This document shows, piece by piece, positions 1-9,929 of a stretch of 64,000 nucleotides of DNA. The DNA comes from Petunia secreta (Eukaryota > Streptophyta > Magnoliopsida > Solanales > Solanaceae): positions 20,851,501-20,915,500 of the forward strand of contig JARKIP010000023.1 of assembly GCA_029990175.1 (NCBI GenBank), given 5' to 3'. The notes under the pieces were generated by a model, which searched no databases, was not told where the DNA came from, and saw only the letters and a program-made list of their open reading frames with translations. Numbering within the stretch: the first letter of the stretch is position 1; each line of letters opens with the position of its first letter. The translations under genes were made by a program, and so were the position numbers.

Positions 1-300
1 CAGAAAGTGCGTTTAGCCAAGGAAGATTACAAATTTGAAATTATAGACATTCATTGAAGGAAGAAGCAATGGAGACATCCGTATTATTCACATATTGGAT
101 TAGATCGGAGCGAAGAAATTTTAGATTTCCTGAAGAAAATGAACAAGCTGATACAACATATTCAACCGCTCATGTGGTGGAAGTGTGGATGATAAAAATT
201 ATTATAAAGAAAAAGAATCTTTTCCACCGGTTCCTCATGAGTTACCAGCAGAAATTATTCAGAAAATAAGAAGTTTTTTTAATTAACATGTAGTTTTGCA
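1..300 (+). other. Unrecognised, possibly degenerate coding remnant
   Basis: Short open stretches occur in two frames. The second (about 176-283) reads as a plausible protein tail ending PAEIIQKIRSFFN before a stop. The frames do not join without a shift and I recognise no family. It could be a decayed exon or chance. An A-run follows at about 300-315, directly before the LINE fragment. Confidence 0.2.
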
Positions 301-315
301 AAAAAAAAAAAAAAA

Positions 316-969
316 GATGAGCGTAGAGAAAATGAGAATGCTTAGATAGATGTGTGAGCACACAAAGATGGATAAGATTAAGAATAAATTCATTCGTGAC
401 AAGGTTGGCGTAGCTCCAGTGGCTGAGAAGATGCGAGAGGCGAGGCTGCGATGGTTCGGTCACGTGAGAAGGAGAAGTATAGATGCTCCGGTCAGGAGGT
501 GTGAGAGATTAGCAGTTTTGGGTCTACTGAGAGGAAGAGGTATACCGAAGAAGAACTGGGCCGAGGTGATTAGACAGGACATGACCCAGATCCAGATCAC
601 CGAGGACATGGCCATAGATAGGGGGTATGGAGGTCGAGGATTAGGGTTGAAGATTAGGTTGTAGTCGAATATCTTTTCCCCTAGTAGATGTAGTATTATG
701 CTAATATAGATAATTTTCATTTTTACTTCTTCGCTTTTATATCTATTGTTATTATCTGTTTGTTGGATAATCGTTAGTTTTAACATCCTTTATAGCATGA
801 TATTATTGGCTTGACTGTCATAGATGTTTTCTGATATGTTTCTTTGCCTAGCCGAGGGTCTACCGGAAACAGCCTCTCCACCTTGGTGAGGGTAAGGTCT
901 GCGGTACATCTCACCCTCCTCAGACCCCACTTGATACACTGGGTATGTTGTTGTTGTTGTTGTTGTTGT
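316..969 (+). mobile_element. 5'-truncated RTE-type LINE, 3' end
   Basis: The frame from about 316 to 663 encodes the C-terminal tail typical of plant RTE-clade reverse transcriptases, with IRDKVGVAPV, RLRWFGHVRRR, APVRRCERL and an IRQDM motif. The catalytic RT and endonuclease domains are absent, so this is a dead 5'-truncated copy. A TAG interrupts the frame near 349 where the family normally has Trp. The 3' UTR ends in a (TTG)n tract at about 946-969, which is diagnostic of this clade. Similar A-rich sequences flank both ends (about 291-315 and 969-995) and may be a diverged target duplication, but this is weak. Confidence 0.85.
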
Positions 970-1002
970 ACTTTGTAAAAAAATAAAAAATTATTCAATA
1001 AA

Positions 1003-1490
1003 ATGCATTACGCCTTGCTATTAAGTTATCATTCTTTGTTATATTCTCTGATTTTTTTTTTTTTACTTTGAAAAAAAAAATAACAAGTGTTATACCTTGC
1101 TATTAAGTTATAATTGTTTGTTATATTTTCTTTTTGTTATATTTTTTTGCAATTTAATTTTGCTATGTTAGTAAATAGTAAATACTAAATAATAAATACT
1201 TAAATACTAAATACTAAATACTAAATACTAACTTACAGTATTTACTTTCAAAAAAAATAACAAGTGTTATGCCTTACTATTATGTTATAATTGTTTGTTA
1301 TAATTTCTTACTAATAAATAGTTTTGCAATTTTATTTAGCTATGTTAGTAAAATAGTAAATACTTACATACTAAATGGAAAATATTAAATTTTAACTTAC
1401 TATATACTTTATATACTTTGGAAAAAAAAACAAGTTATAGGCCTTGCTATTAATTTATAATTGTTTGTTATTTTTTCTTTAGCAATGTAC
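1003..1490. repeat. AT-rich tandem repeat, period about 175 bp, with inner AAATACT repeats
   Basis: A block reading CCTTGCTATTAAGTTATAAT with small changes starts near 1010, 1097, 1273 and 1446. The last spacings are about 175 bp and the first copy is shortened. A CTAAATA-like heptamer is repeated several times at about 1180-1230. No coding potential is seen. Confidence 0.6.
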
Positions 1491-1547
1491 TTAATTTAAA
1501 ATTTAAAATTAATTAAAAGAAAAAAAATAAGAAAAATAGCAAAAGAC

Positions 1548-2179
1548 ATTTGAACGGGGCCGGACCGGACCAGAACCAGATCAAACAAAAGAAAATCTGA
1601 AAATCCAAATTTTGAAAAATAGCCGTTGGCAATGGCCATAAACGGCTATTTTACCCTGCCCCACCCCCATAAGCGACCTAACAGCCCCCTACCTATTTTT
1701 TCCTATAAATACTCCCATATTTTATCAAATTTATCACAATTCAATATTTTCTATCTATTTCTCTGTAAAATTTCTATCAAAGGCTATTTTCTAAATTTTC
1801 TATCAAAATGTCTGAAAATCAACCTACTCAAGCTCAAGGTGAAACCCCTGCCCGACCAAGAACTGTATCCGAAGTTTGAAAATTTATCACGAAAAATCGC
1901 AATACTAATACTACTAAGTGTAGACTTTGTCAGAAAGTTTGGAATCATCACACTGGACAACCTAATGGAGGGACTATGAAGTTTAGGCAACACTTGGAAA
2001 CACAACATAGCAACGAATGGGCTGCACGGGCTGGGGGAATATATCTGCGTTGAATTGAGTCGTTGATGAAGCACTTGAGGAAGTATCTATGATTTATATA
2101 TTTTTCTAGTTTGTCACGTTAATTATGTATTTCCAACTTAATGTATTTTCATATTGTTCAATAAAATGCTTTTGTGTTG
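1548..2179 (+). mobile_element. hAT element, left part (split by the MULE)
   Basis: The segment begins with a GGACCGG-rich subterminal region typical of plant hAT elements and leads through a short leader into a BED-finger transposase start. The sequence resumes after the MULE at 7907, where a matching CCGGACCGG-rich right end lies. The left terminus is not clear; I see no copy of the GGGTGTC-type end near 1500, so it may be truncated. Confidence 0.6.
1808..2053 (+). pseudogene. hAT transposase N-terminus, BED zinc finger (broken)
   Basis: ATG at 1808 opens a frame with a low-complexity N-terminus, then a BED-type zinc finger: C-x2-C (CRLCQKVW) followed by FRQHLETQH, giving Cys2-His2 ligands. 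A TGA falls just before the finger where the family usually has Trp (SEV-W-KF), and a second TGA ends the frame at about 2053. The catalytic RNase H-like and dimerisation regions are missing, both here and in the right part of the element, so it encodes no active transposase. BED fingers of hAT transposases bind the element ends. Confidence 0.65.
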
Positions 2180-2188
2180 TTATTTTTA
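2180..2188. repeat. MULE target-site duplication, left copy
   Basis: TTATTTTTA directly precedes the left TIR and is repeated exactly at 7898-7906 after the right TIR. A 9-bp duplication is the hallmark length for Mutator-like elements. Confidence 0.9.
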
Positions 2189-2321
2189 GGCAAAATTCTT
2201 AGATGGCCCCTTAAACTTGTCCGGTACTGTAAGTTGGACACTTAAACTTTGCAAGTGACCAGATAGACACTTGTACTTGGCCTAAGTGTAATTTTTAAAC
2301 CCCCGACCCCATCTGACTAGG
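2189..2321 (+). repeat. MULE left terminal inverted repeat
   Basis: 133 bp starting GGCAAAATTCTTAGATGG; it is the exact reverse complement of 7765-7897. Similarity continues a few bases further with a 1-nt indel. It is likely to hold the transposase binding site and the promoter of the plus-strand gene (inference from MuDR). Confidence 0.95.
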
Positions 2322-2561
2322 TGCGTGTCGTTCAAACTCCGCTGATGTGGAAAGTAAGCGAATAAAAAAAAAACACGTGTAAAATAACAAAACTAATAAC
2401 CACATCAGAAAATAAAAAAAAACAAGAAAGGGTAAAATCAAACGAGAAAGGGTAAAATCAATCGGCCTTTTACCCCAATCGACATAATTTGATCAAATCC
2501 CCTCAACCCATTGAATCTCATCTCTTCTCTTTGATTTTCTTCCGTAACTAATCATACTCCG

Positions 2562-5500
2562 ATGCTGCTGTCAAATTTCTAAGGTCGGGGTCCAAAATTT
2601 GGTGGATATTGGATCGTTTACATTCAAGTGTCGGGGTCCGTTGGTGAAATTGTACTGTGGGTGACAAATATCAGTGATAGGTATGTTTCTTTTCATGAAA
2701 TTCATTGTTTAATTCAGTTATGGTTGTTTCGTTATTTTAGTTTAAATTTAGGGTTTTTTCATTATTGTTCAATTAAAATTAGGGTTTTTTTGGGGATTTT
2801 GGGGTTAAGCAAAACTTCTTTGTTTATATGCAGATTAGTCACGGAAACTATAATAGTGGTTAGATTCCACCATGGGGGGACATTTGTCTTTAATGGCGAT
2901 GACATAGTAAATTATGAGGTAGAGTTAGTGCCTAGGTTGTGGGGTATAGATGTGGACCACATTTCACTATTCGAATTGTGCCATTATACACGTGTAATGG
3001 GGTACCCTACTGTTGGTGGATTTTATCACCAAGACCCTACCACAAAACTGTTTAAACTATTCCAAAATGACAATGACCTATTAAACCTTATTGCACCCTT
3101 AAAACATGAGGATATAGTTGATATATTTGTGAACCACATTGTAATTAACCCAATAGTAGTGGATGGTGTTGTCCCTGCTGGTTTTTTACCTTATTCAGAG
3201 GTGGGAGATAAGGTTTCAACTGAGGGTGGGGCTGGTGTATATGGTGGGGAAAGAAGTGAGGGTGGGGCTTCTATAGATGCTGAGGTAACCAGTGAGGGTA
3301 ATGGTGGGGAAAGAAGTGAGGGTGGGGCTTCTATAGATGCTGAGGTAACCAGTGAGGGTAATGGTGGGGAAAGAAGTGAGGGTGGGACTGCTGTAGATGC
3401 TGAGGTAACCAGTGAGGGTAATGGTGGGGAAAGAAGTGAGGTTGGGCTGCTGTAGATGCTGAGGTAACCAGTGAGGGTAATGGTGGGGAAAGAAGTGAGG
3501 GTGGGGCTGCTGTAGATGCTGAGGTAACTAGTGAGGGTGATGGTGGGGAAAGAAGTCAGGGTGGGGCTGCTGTAGATGGTGAGGAAACAAATCAGGGTGG
3601 GGCTGCTGTAGATGGCGAGGAAGAGATAGAGGGTGATGTAGAGGATTTTGATGAAGACTTAGGGGGCATACCAGATGAGGATGACAGTGATGTAGATGAT
3701 GAGTTAAGGTTTTTTAGAAATCAAGCTAGGCAGGCCAAAGCTGAAGAACCAAAGAGGAAGAAAAAGCAAGTTCTACCAGATATTGAGCTTGGAGAGGTAG
3801 GCATTGACAGGGGGTTTGAAGATATTGAACAGAGAAAGGGAAATAAGTATGCTGGGAGATTAGCTGGTGATGAAGAGTATCTAGGAAGTTCTGATATAGG
3901 AAGTGATGATAGCAGGGATGAGCTTGATCCACTTGGTGAAGATGGGGTGGATTTACCTGCTAGAAGGATAAGCAAGAAGGTTAGATATGATCCTAGTTGT
4001 GAGGTGTCAGTTTTTGAGTTGGACATGATATTTGAGAATGCTGTACAATTCAGACATGCAATTGCAGATTATGCTGTGGAGAATAAGGTGCAACTTAAGC
4101 TTAGACCTAATGAAAAAGAAAGGGTGAGGGCTAAGTGCACTAATAAGAAGTGTAAGTGGCAGATATATGCATCCTTGGACAGGGAAACTCAAGACTTCAA
4201 AGTGAAGAGCTATTATCCAGTCCACAAGTGTTTAGAAAGAACCAAGATCAAACTGTGCAACACTGCTTTTATTGCTAGAAAGTTGAAAGATACAATCATA
4301 GGCACTCCTGAAATTAGAGTCTTTAAAATTCAAGAGGAGATTAGAAAAAAGTGGGGAGTACATGCATGCAGATCCATATGTTACAGGGCTAAGATGTTAG
4401 TCATTAATCAATTCTGGGGTGACTGGAAGATGGAATTCTCAAAGTTGTGTGACTATGCTGACATCATCAAGCAATCAAATCCAGGCAGTTCTTGTTGGAT
4501 CAGGACAGATAAAGAAACAGAACCTGGGAAGAACTTGTTCAAGTATTTCTATGTCTGTTTTTATGCAATGAAGCAGGGGTGGTTAGAAGGTTGTAGAAAG
4601 ATAATAGGCTTTGATGGTTGTTTTCTGAAAGGGGTCTGCAAGGGAGAACTCTTAGTAGCAGTTGGCAAAAATAGAAACAACCAAATGTTTCCTATAGCTT
4701 GGGCTGTGGTGGACAGGGAAACACTACATTCATGGAGCTGGTTCTTAGAGCATTTAATTGCAGATCTTGAATTGGGGCAAGGAGATGGCTTGACTGTAAT
4801 GTCTGATATGCAAAAGGTCAGATTCAGTTTTCATTTATGCTTGGTTTCTTACTGTTTTTATTCCCTCAGTATGTAGGCTTCCATGATATCTTACTGTTTT
4901 CACTATTTTTCAGGGACTGGTTCCAGCTATCATGGATAAGCTACCTAATGTTGAGCACAGAATGTGTGCAAGACACATTTGGTCAAACTGGGCAAAGAAC
5001 TGGGCAGGAGAAGAGAGAAGGAAGTAATTTTGGAGATGCTCTAAGGCAAGTTTTCTTGTTAAACTGAAAAAGGAGTTAGATAGTATGGACAAACTAGGAA
5101 ATGAGATTTGTGAATCACTACTTTGTTATCCAAAAGAGACATGGTGTAAAGCCTACTTTAGGGAGACACCTAAGTGTGACATTGTAGAAAACAATATGTG
5201 TGAAACATTTAACTCTTGGATAGTAGGGCCAAGACACAAATCTATTATAAGTATGCTAGAGGAAATTAGGCACAAGATGATGAGTAGAACTGTTGAGATG
5301 AGAAAGTTTCCTCTAAGTAGCAGTTGGAAAGAAGGGGAAATAACTCCAATGGCACAACTAATTCTTGATGAAAATAAAAAGATTGCTAGGAAGTGTGAGC
5401 TTAGATTTAATGGGGATGATGGCTTTGAGGTTAAGGATGAAGAGTATACACACACAGTCAATATGACCAATAGGACCTGCTCTTGTAGACTGTGGATGTT

Positions 5501-6730
5501 AAAAGGCATTCCTTGTGCACATGCTATATGTGCAATCTATCACCTAGGAAAAGAACCTGAAAGCCACATTGATCACTGGTATACAAAGGAAACATTTCTG
5601 GCAGCCTACAAGTACACCCTCCAACCAATTCCATGCATGAAGATGTGGCCTGAGACAGCCAATCCATCTATAGACCCACCAGAGGTTAAACCCATGCCAG
5701 GCAGGCCAAAGAAATGCAGAAGAAAGGAAAAGACTGAACCAAAGAAAAAATATGGCAAGGCATCCAAAATGGGAGTTAAAATGACTTGTTCAAAGTGCAA
5801 GGAGACAGGCCACAACAAGAAAGGATGCAGAAAAGGGTCAGAGCAAGCCAGGATACAGGTATGTTTGTGTTAGGTCCATTAATCAACTATTGACTATTAA
5901 GTTTCTAATTGTCTATTAATCTGTATATTAGGCTGGAACCTCTGCTACACAAGAGATGAGGCAACCTGCAGTTCCTGTCCAACAAGCTGTTTCACAACCA
6001 AGTGCACCACCATCTTCTACACAAGATAGTAGACAATCATCTATTTGTGAAGATACTTCAAGAGTAAGAAAGACAACTGAAAGAAGAATTGCTGCATCTA
6101 CAGTAGGGACTGGGAGAGGAAGGGGCAAAACACTTGGTGTGGGAAGAGGTAGAGGTGCAGGTAGAGGTAGGGGTGAAGGGCCTGTTGTTGCTGAATCTGC
6201 AAACTCAAGCAATGTGGCTTTTATGAGAGGGTTTGGTAGAGGTAGAGGTGCAGGGACTGTTGGTGCAGGTTCTGAAAATTCAGGCAATATTTCTGCAGGA
6301 AGAGGGGCTGGCAGAGGTAGAGGTGCAAAAAGAGGGTTAATTGGTGCTTCTTCTGTTGGTGGTGATTCTGCAAGTACTAATGTGGTAGCAAAAAAACCAA
6401 GACTCCAGGGATATGGAGTATACACTGATGTCAGGACACGGACCACAATCTTAAATGTATGTTTTGACTTTCAATTTTTTCAGCTTAAATTGATTACTCT
6501 GTTTAAGTAGTACTAATAGCTTGACTGTTTTGGGATTGCAGCAAGGTATGCCAGGTGCAAGAGTTCTTAGACCTGGAAAAGTTGTGAAACATTCTGCAGA
6601 TACAGTTGAACTTGGTTATGAACCAACTGGTCTTAGGTGGATGGGCAGGAAAGCTATCACATCTTCCCAACTCCAGCAAAAGAAAAATGCTAAGAAATCT
6701 GTTGCAGCAAGTGCAAGAGCAACCCAGTGA
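2562..6730 (+). pseudogene. MuDR-type MULE transposase, 5 exons, frameshift plus nonsense
   Basis: Exons read as about 2583-2680, 2834-4816, 4914-5858, 5932-6456 and 6542-6730, all with GT-AG introns. Domains in order are an N-terminal PB1-like region after HHGGTF (2.86-3.15 kb), an acidic repeat region, a MuDR DNA-binding region with CTNKKCKW (about 4135), the MULE catalytic core (GFDGCFLK near 4610, VVDRETLHSW near 4710, CETFNSW near 5200), a SWIM finger (CSCRLWMLKGIPCAH, about 5478-5522), a CCHC knuckle (CSKCKETGHNKKGC, about 5790) and a Gly-Arg-rich tail. The product would cut and paste the element in the nucleus. Lesions are a 1-bp deletion in a repeat unit near 3442, an in-frame TAA at 5025-5027 in the catalytic core, and no clean start: ATG 2562 meets TAA at 2580. 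Confidence 0.92.
3241..3640 (+). repeat. 60-bp coding minisatellite in the MULE transposase
   Basis: About six units of 60 bp encode 20-residue repeats built around GGERSEGGA and DAEVTSEG. The first two units (3241-3300, 3301-3360) are identical and later units drift. The fourth unit is 59 bp, which shifts the reading frame. The last part shortens to repeats of GGAAVDGEE. Confidence 0.95.
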
Positions 6731-7121
6731 ATATGTGAACCATTTGATAGGACTACTAGAAATATTTCTTAGTGCTTTCTTCCTTTAATGTATTCAGTAC
6801 TTTAGCAGCTATTTTTGGACAAATCTAAACTGTAATGCTGCTTGCTTATTGTGTACTGTGGTAGCTCACTTTTGAGCATTTAAAGTAATGAAGGCTGCCA
6901 TGTTATTGCCTTATTGAAATCATTTGTCAAGTTTACATTATTGTCAAAATTTGTTCACAATTAGTTCAATATCAAATGAATACCATAACACACTCAATAT
7001 CAAAAGGCTGCCATTTGTTCATGCTTAAAAATGAAATGCATTACACTAACATAACACAATACAAACTACATTCACATACAACATACCAACACTACAACTA
7101 GCTTCCCATAGCTAACTAGCC
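6731..7121. other. Intergenic gap between the two convergent MULE genes
   Basis: 391 bp of AT-rich sequence between the transposase stop and the GRF gene stop. It presumably contains both 3' UTRs. No frame or repeat is recognised. Confidence 0.6.
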
Positions 7122-7535
7122 TTAACATCCCACCAAGAAATAGAAGATCAATTCTCTAAATAGCCATGAAAATACAAGAAGAAGAATGATAATTTGACAC
7201 TTCTTCAAATTCCAACTTTTGCGAGTATTGTCTTCTTCATACACTTTGACTCTCTTCAATAATCCCCATATAACCCTACTAGATTGCTCAGTCATTTGTT
7301 CATCATGCCACCTGAAAAAATTACACCCACCGGCATCCTATTAACATGAAAAAAGTAGTTAGGAATTTCCCAACAAAATTCGGTTTAACAAATTAAGGCA
7401 ACTTGTTCAATTAGCACTTACCCGCGGTATTTTGCAGCCATAAAATCTTCGTCCAGGGTTAGCTTGAGTCCAAGAAGTTATCAACTTTGGATATTCCCCA
7501 CATTTACACACCTCAAGTCTATTATATCGATTCAT
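7122..7535 (-). CDS. GRF zinc-finger protein with C-terminal membrane segment (MULE second gene)
   Basis: Two exons on the minus strand, 7535-7422 and 7337-7122, join through a GT-AG intron into an intact 109-residue protein. Residues about 8-35 form a GRF-type zinc finger: CKCGEYPKLITSWT, NPGRRFYGC, then DAGGCNFFRWHDE across the splice junction, giving the four-Cys pattern. A short charged linker follows, then a hydrophobic helix near the C-terminus (IIILLLVFSWLF), a likely membrane anchor. The overall plan matches small plant GRF proteins of unknown role (the At4g04775-like group, from memory). It lies inside the TIRs and is convergent to the transposase. A 7-codon upstream ORF, MAKTLNL, precedes it at 7648-7625. 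GRF fingers bind single-stranded nucleic acid in other proteins; the role here is unknown. Confidence 0.82.
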
Positions 7536-7764
7536 TTTTGCTTAACAAAGTAGTGATTCACAAATAGGTTAAAAAGATATGAGAAGAATAGAGATGTTAA
7601 TTTCAGAAATTTTGAAGAAGAAGATCATAGATTTAGGGTTTTAGCCATTAAAGAGGAGAAGAAGATGATATAAGGTAAAAAAGTGGGGATTTTACCGTTA
7701 CAATTTCTGACTCAGCAAAAAATATGACTCCTCACGCGTTTTTTTTAGATACAACATCACGCAG

Positions 7765-7897
7765 CCTAGTCAGATGGGGTCGGGGGTTTAAAAATTACAC
7801 TTAGGCCAAGTACAAGTGTCTATCTGGTCACTTGCAAAGTTTAAGTGTCCAACTTACAGTACCGGACAAGTTTAAGGGGCCATCTAAGAATTTTGCC
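7765..7897 (-). repeat. MULE right terminal inverted repeat
   Basis: Exact reverse complement of 2189-2321. It lies about 230 bp upstream of the GRF start and is followed by the second TTATTTTTA copy at 7898-7906. Confidence 0.95.
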
Positions 7898-7906
7898 TTA
7901 TTTTTA
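7898..7906. repeat. MULE target-site duplication, right copy
   Basis: Exact copy of the nine bases at 2180-2188. Confidence 0.9.
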
Positions 7907-8113
7907 TCTATAATAATTTTTTAATCTATTTCAAAAAAAATAAAAAATATTTGACCAAAATGAATCGGTTCCGGACCGTTTCATACTTGCCGGTACCGGT
8001 TCCGACACGACAGCCTTCAACTACACGGTGGACCGGGAAACTGTCATTTTTTTAAAACAGGACCGGACCGGAACCAGCCAGACACGCCGGAACCAGGTCG
8101 ATAGACACCCTTA
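7907..8113 (+). mobile_element. hAT element, right terminal part
   Basis: Continues the hAT interrupted at 2179. It holds CCGGACCG and GGACCGGACCGGAACC subterminal motifs and ends GACACCCTTA; the reverse complement TAAGGGTGTC resembles the usual plant hAT end. The host duplication cannot be confirmed because the left end is unclear. Confidence 0.6.
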
Positions 8114-8342
8114 GTTATAATATCCGTCTAAGGGGACTGCAAAATATCTACGGTTAAAAACCGTAATCATAATCAAATTTGTTCCTATTTGAGACCATTG
8201 TATTCGCGCTTTATTCTGTACTGTGAATTCTAAATCATTCGATCTGGTGGCACGTTTAGAAAACAAAACTCAGACATTGGAGTTTGATGAGAACTCAAGT
8301 CAAAAACTTACTTCACACTTTATGCTTGCCCAAAATTGTAGT

Positions 8343-8604
8343 ACTCCGTATTTAAGTAAAGGAGTACTCTTACTATTTTAATTTATGAACAAAATTTTCT
8401 TACTCATATTTTTCAAAGAGAATATCAGTATTATAAATTTGGTAATAATTTAATTTCAAAATTACAGTTTTGTCATTAATGAAATGATTTACAACCACAC
8501 AAACATCTATATCTTATTTTAGACCACAAATTTCAAAAGTATTAATTTATTTCTTAAACTCCATGCCAAGTTACACTATAATACATAAAGTAGAACGGAG
8601 GGAG
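8343..8604. mobile_element. Degenerate Stowaway-like MITE
   Basis: The right end reads GAACGGAGGGAG followed by TA, preceded by the typical CTTAAACTCCATGCCAAG internal block. The left end, TACTCCGTATTTAAG, is much decayed. Confidence 0.5.
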
Positions 8605-9831
8605 TATATAAAAAAGATTTGTTTTCATTTTCCCCAATCCTGTTGATTGACAATTTGACACTAACACAAATTTTTTGTCGCCTACTCGTTTACTCAATCA
8701 CAAGAACCCTCAATCACAGAGTTACTGGTGACCCAAATACTTGTCATATCTTTAGCCAATTTAATAAGATGCAACTAGTATTAGCTTTTGCCCTCTCCTT
8801 ACACGATAAATATGTCATGTCTTTCTTGTTTGCATCTAGTATGTAGTGTATGTTTAGACGAAATTAAGATACACAATGCAAGAAAGTGAAATAGAGCTCA
8901 TGTTTATGTCTATTCTCCTTTTACTAACTCTGTTTCTTTCTTTCTCTTTGCACTTACTTTCACTTAATGCTAAAACATCCAATGGCCGGACAAATTAAAT
9001 TATTTTTGGCCTTCTTCCTTTTAACCTTCGTGATTTTCTTATTATTTTCATTTGGATTTTAGAGGAAATTCTTGTTGGTCGAAGACGGCTAAATCCTAAA
9101 TCTCGAGAACTTTTCAGTTCCATATTAGAATAGTTGTATGGAAAGTTAAGGTAATTTGTGGGCACCGAGCACACATAAGCAGAAGAAATAGAAGAGAACA
9201 GATACGGTTTGTGTACGTTGTGTTGCATATACTTTTATGTAACCTGTCAATGCAGGACTTTTATATATCATTTGTACTGACTAATGGATTCTGCAACTAC
9301 TAGTAAATTGTATATGTTGGTGACTGATTTTTCCTTTTTATGTTTCTACTTTCCATTTTATTGATGGTCTTATGAGCCGAAGCCTTCCTTTTTTTCTTTC
9401 TTTCTCTTTCTATCACTTCTTTTTCTATTCATTTTAGTCAGCCAAGAGAGACCGTAGTAGTGTTGAAGTTTGGGTTTCACTATTCATTACTCCTAAAACC
9501 ATATTATGAAAAATAAAATTCCGATGTTGGAAAAGAGTAGCATTTGAAAAGAATAAAAGTTAATAGGGTTGAAAGAGTATTTGAAAATTGTGTTTTTTGA
9601 CAGCTTTATTTTTATTTCACGAAATAAAGTTCACCAAAGTGAGAAATTTGTGACTTAAAGTTGAAAAGATAAAGACTAATCTAGAAAATACACACAACAC
9701 CCCCTCCACCCAAACGTACAGGCACAGTTGTTATTAGCTTAAATTTTCGATTACGGTATAACATTGAGTTCAACTGTTTTAGTTCCTGAACAGAAAAGCT
9801 GATAAAATTAAACACAAATACAACTTCCAGT
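8605..9831. other. No gene seen; holds a copy of the tRNA anticodon arm
   Basis: AT-rich sequence with T/C-rich tracts and no convincing reading frame. At 9365-9382 the 18-mer TGGTCTTATGAGCCGAAG is identical to the anticodon arm of the tRNA at 9860-9877. Confidence 0.5.
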
Positions 9832-9905
9832 GGTCCCGTAGCTCAGTTGGTTAGAGCGTTGGTCTTATGAGCCGAAGGTCGCGGGTTCGAGCCCCGCCGG
9901 GACCA
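9832..9905 (+). tRNA. tRNA-Ile, anticodon UAU, intronless
   Basis: A full cloverleaf can be folded: acceptor GGTCCCG/CGGGACC, D arm GCTC/GAGC, anticodon stem TTGGT/GCCGA with two G-U pairs, loop CTTATGA, and T arm GCGGG/CCCGC with the B-box GGTTCGAGCC. The discriminator base is A (9905). The loop gives anticodon TAT (RNA UAU, reading AUA). All stem pairs hold, so it is probably functional. The plus-strand flank carries CAA-rich sequence upstream, as in plant tRNA genes, and a T-run downstream. Confidence 0.88.
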
Positions 9906-9924
9906 GTAACCCTCTCTTGTTATA

Positions 9925-9929
9925 TTTTT
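9925..9929 (+). terminator. RNA polymerase III terminator of the tRNA
   Basis: Run of five T residues 20 bp after the tRNA 3' end. Confidence 0.6.

Larger units (their letters stand above)
2189..7897 (+). mobile_element. Mutator-like element (MULE), 5.7 kb, two genes
   Basis: The boundaries are defined by 133-bp terminal inverted repeats with no mismatch that I can find (2189-2321 and 7765-7897) and a 9-bp target duplication. Inside are a MuDR-type transposase gene on the plus strand (to 6730) and a small GRF zinc-finger gene on the minus strand (7535-7122), arranged convergently. The element sits inside a hAT element. The perfect TIRs suggest a recent insertion, yet the transposase frame is disrupted, so mobilisation in trans is likely (inference). 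Confidence 0.95.

Noticed and set aside
5153..5509. Minus-strand 118-residue open frame inside the MULE transposase
   Set aside because: It is the antisense shadow of the catalytic/SWIM exon; the plus-strand reading carries all family motifs.
5928..6446. Minus-strand 172-residue Pro/Leu-rich frame
   Set aside because: It is the antisense of the Gly-Arg-rich transposase tail; composition is explained by complementarity.
8619..8846. Plus-strand 75-residue frame next to the MITE
   Set aside because: No motif, no splice partners, and AT-driven composition.
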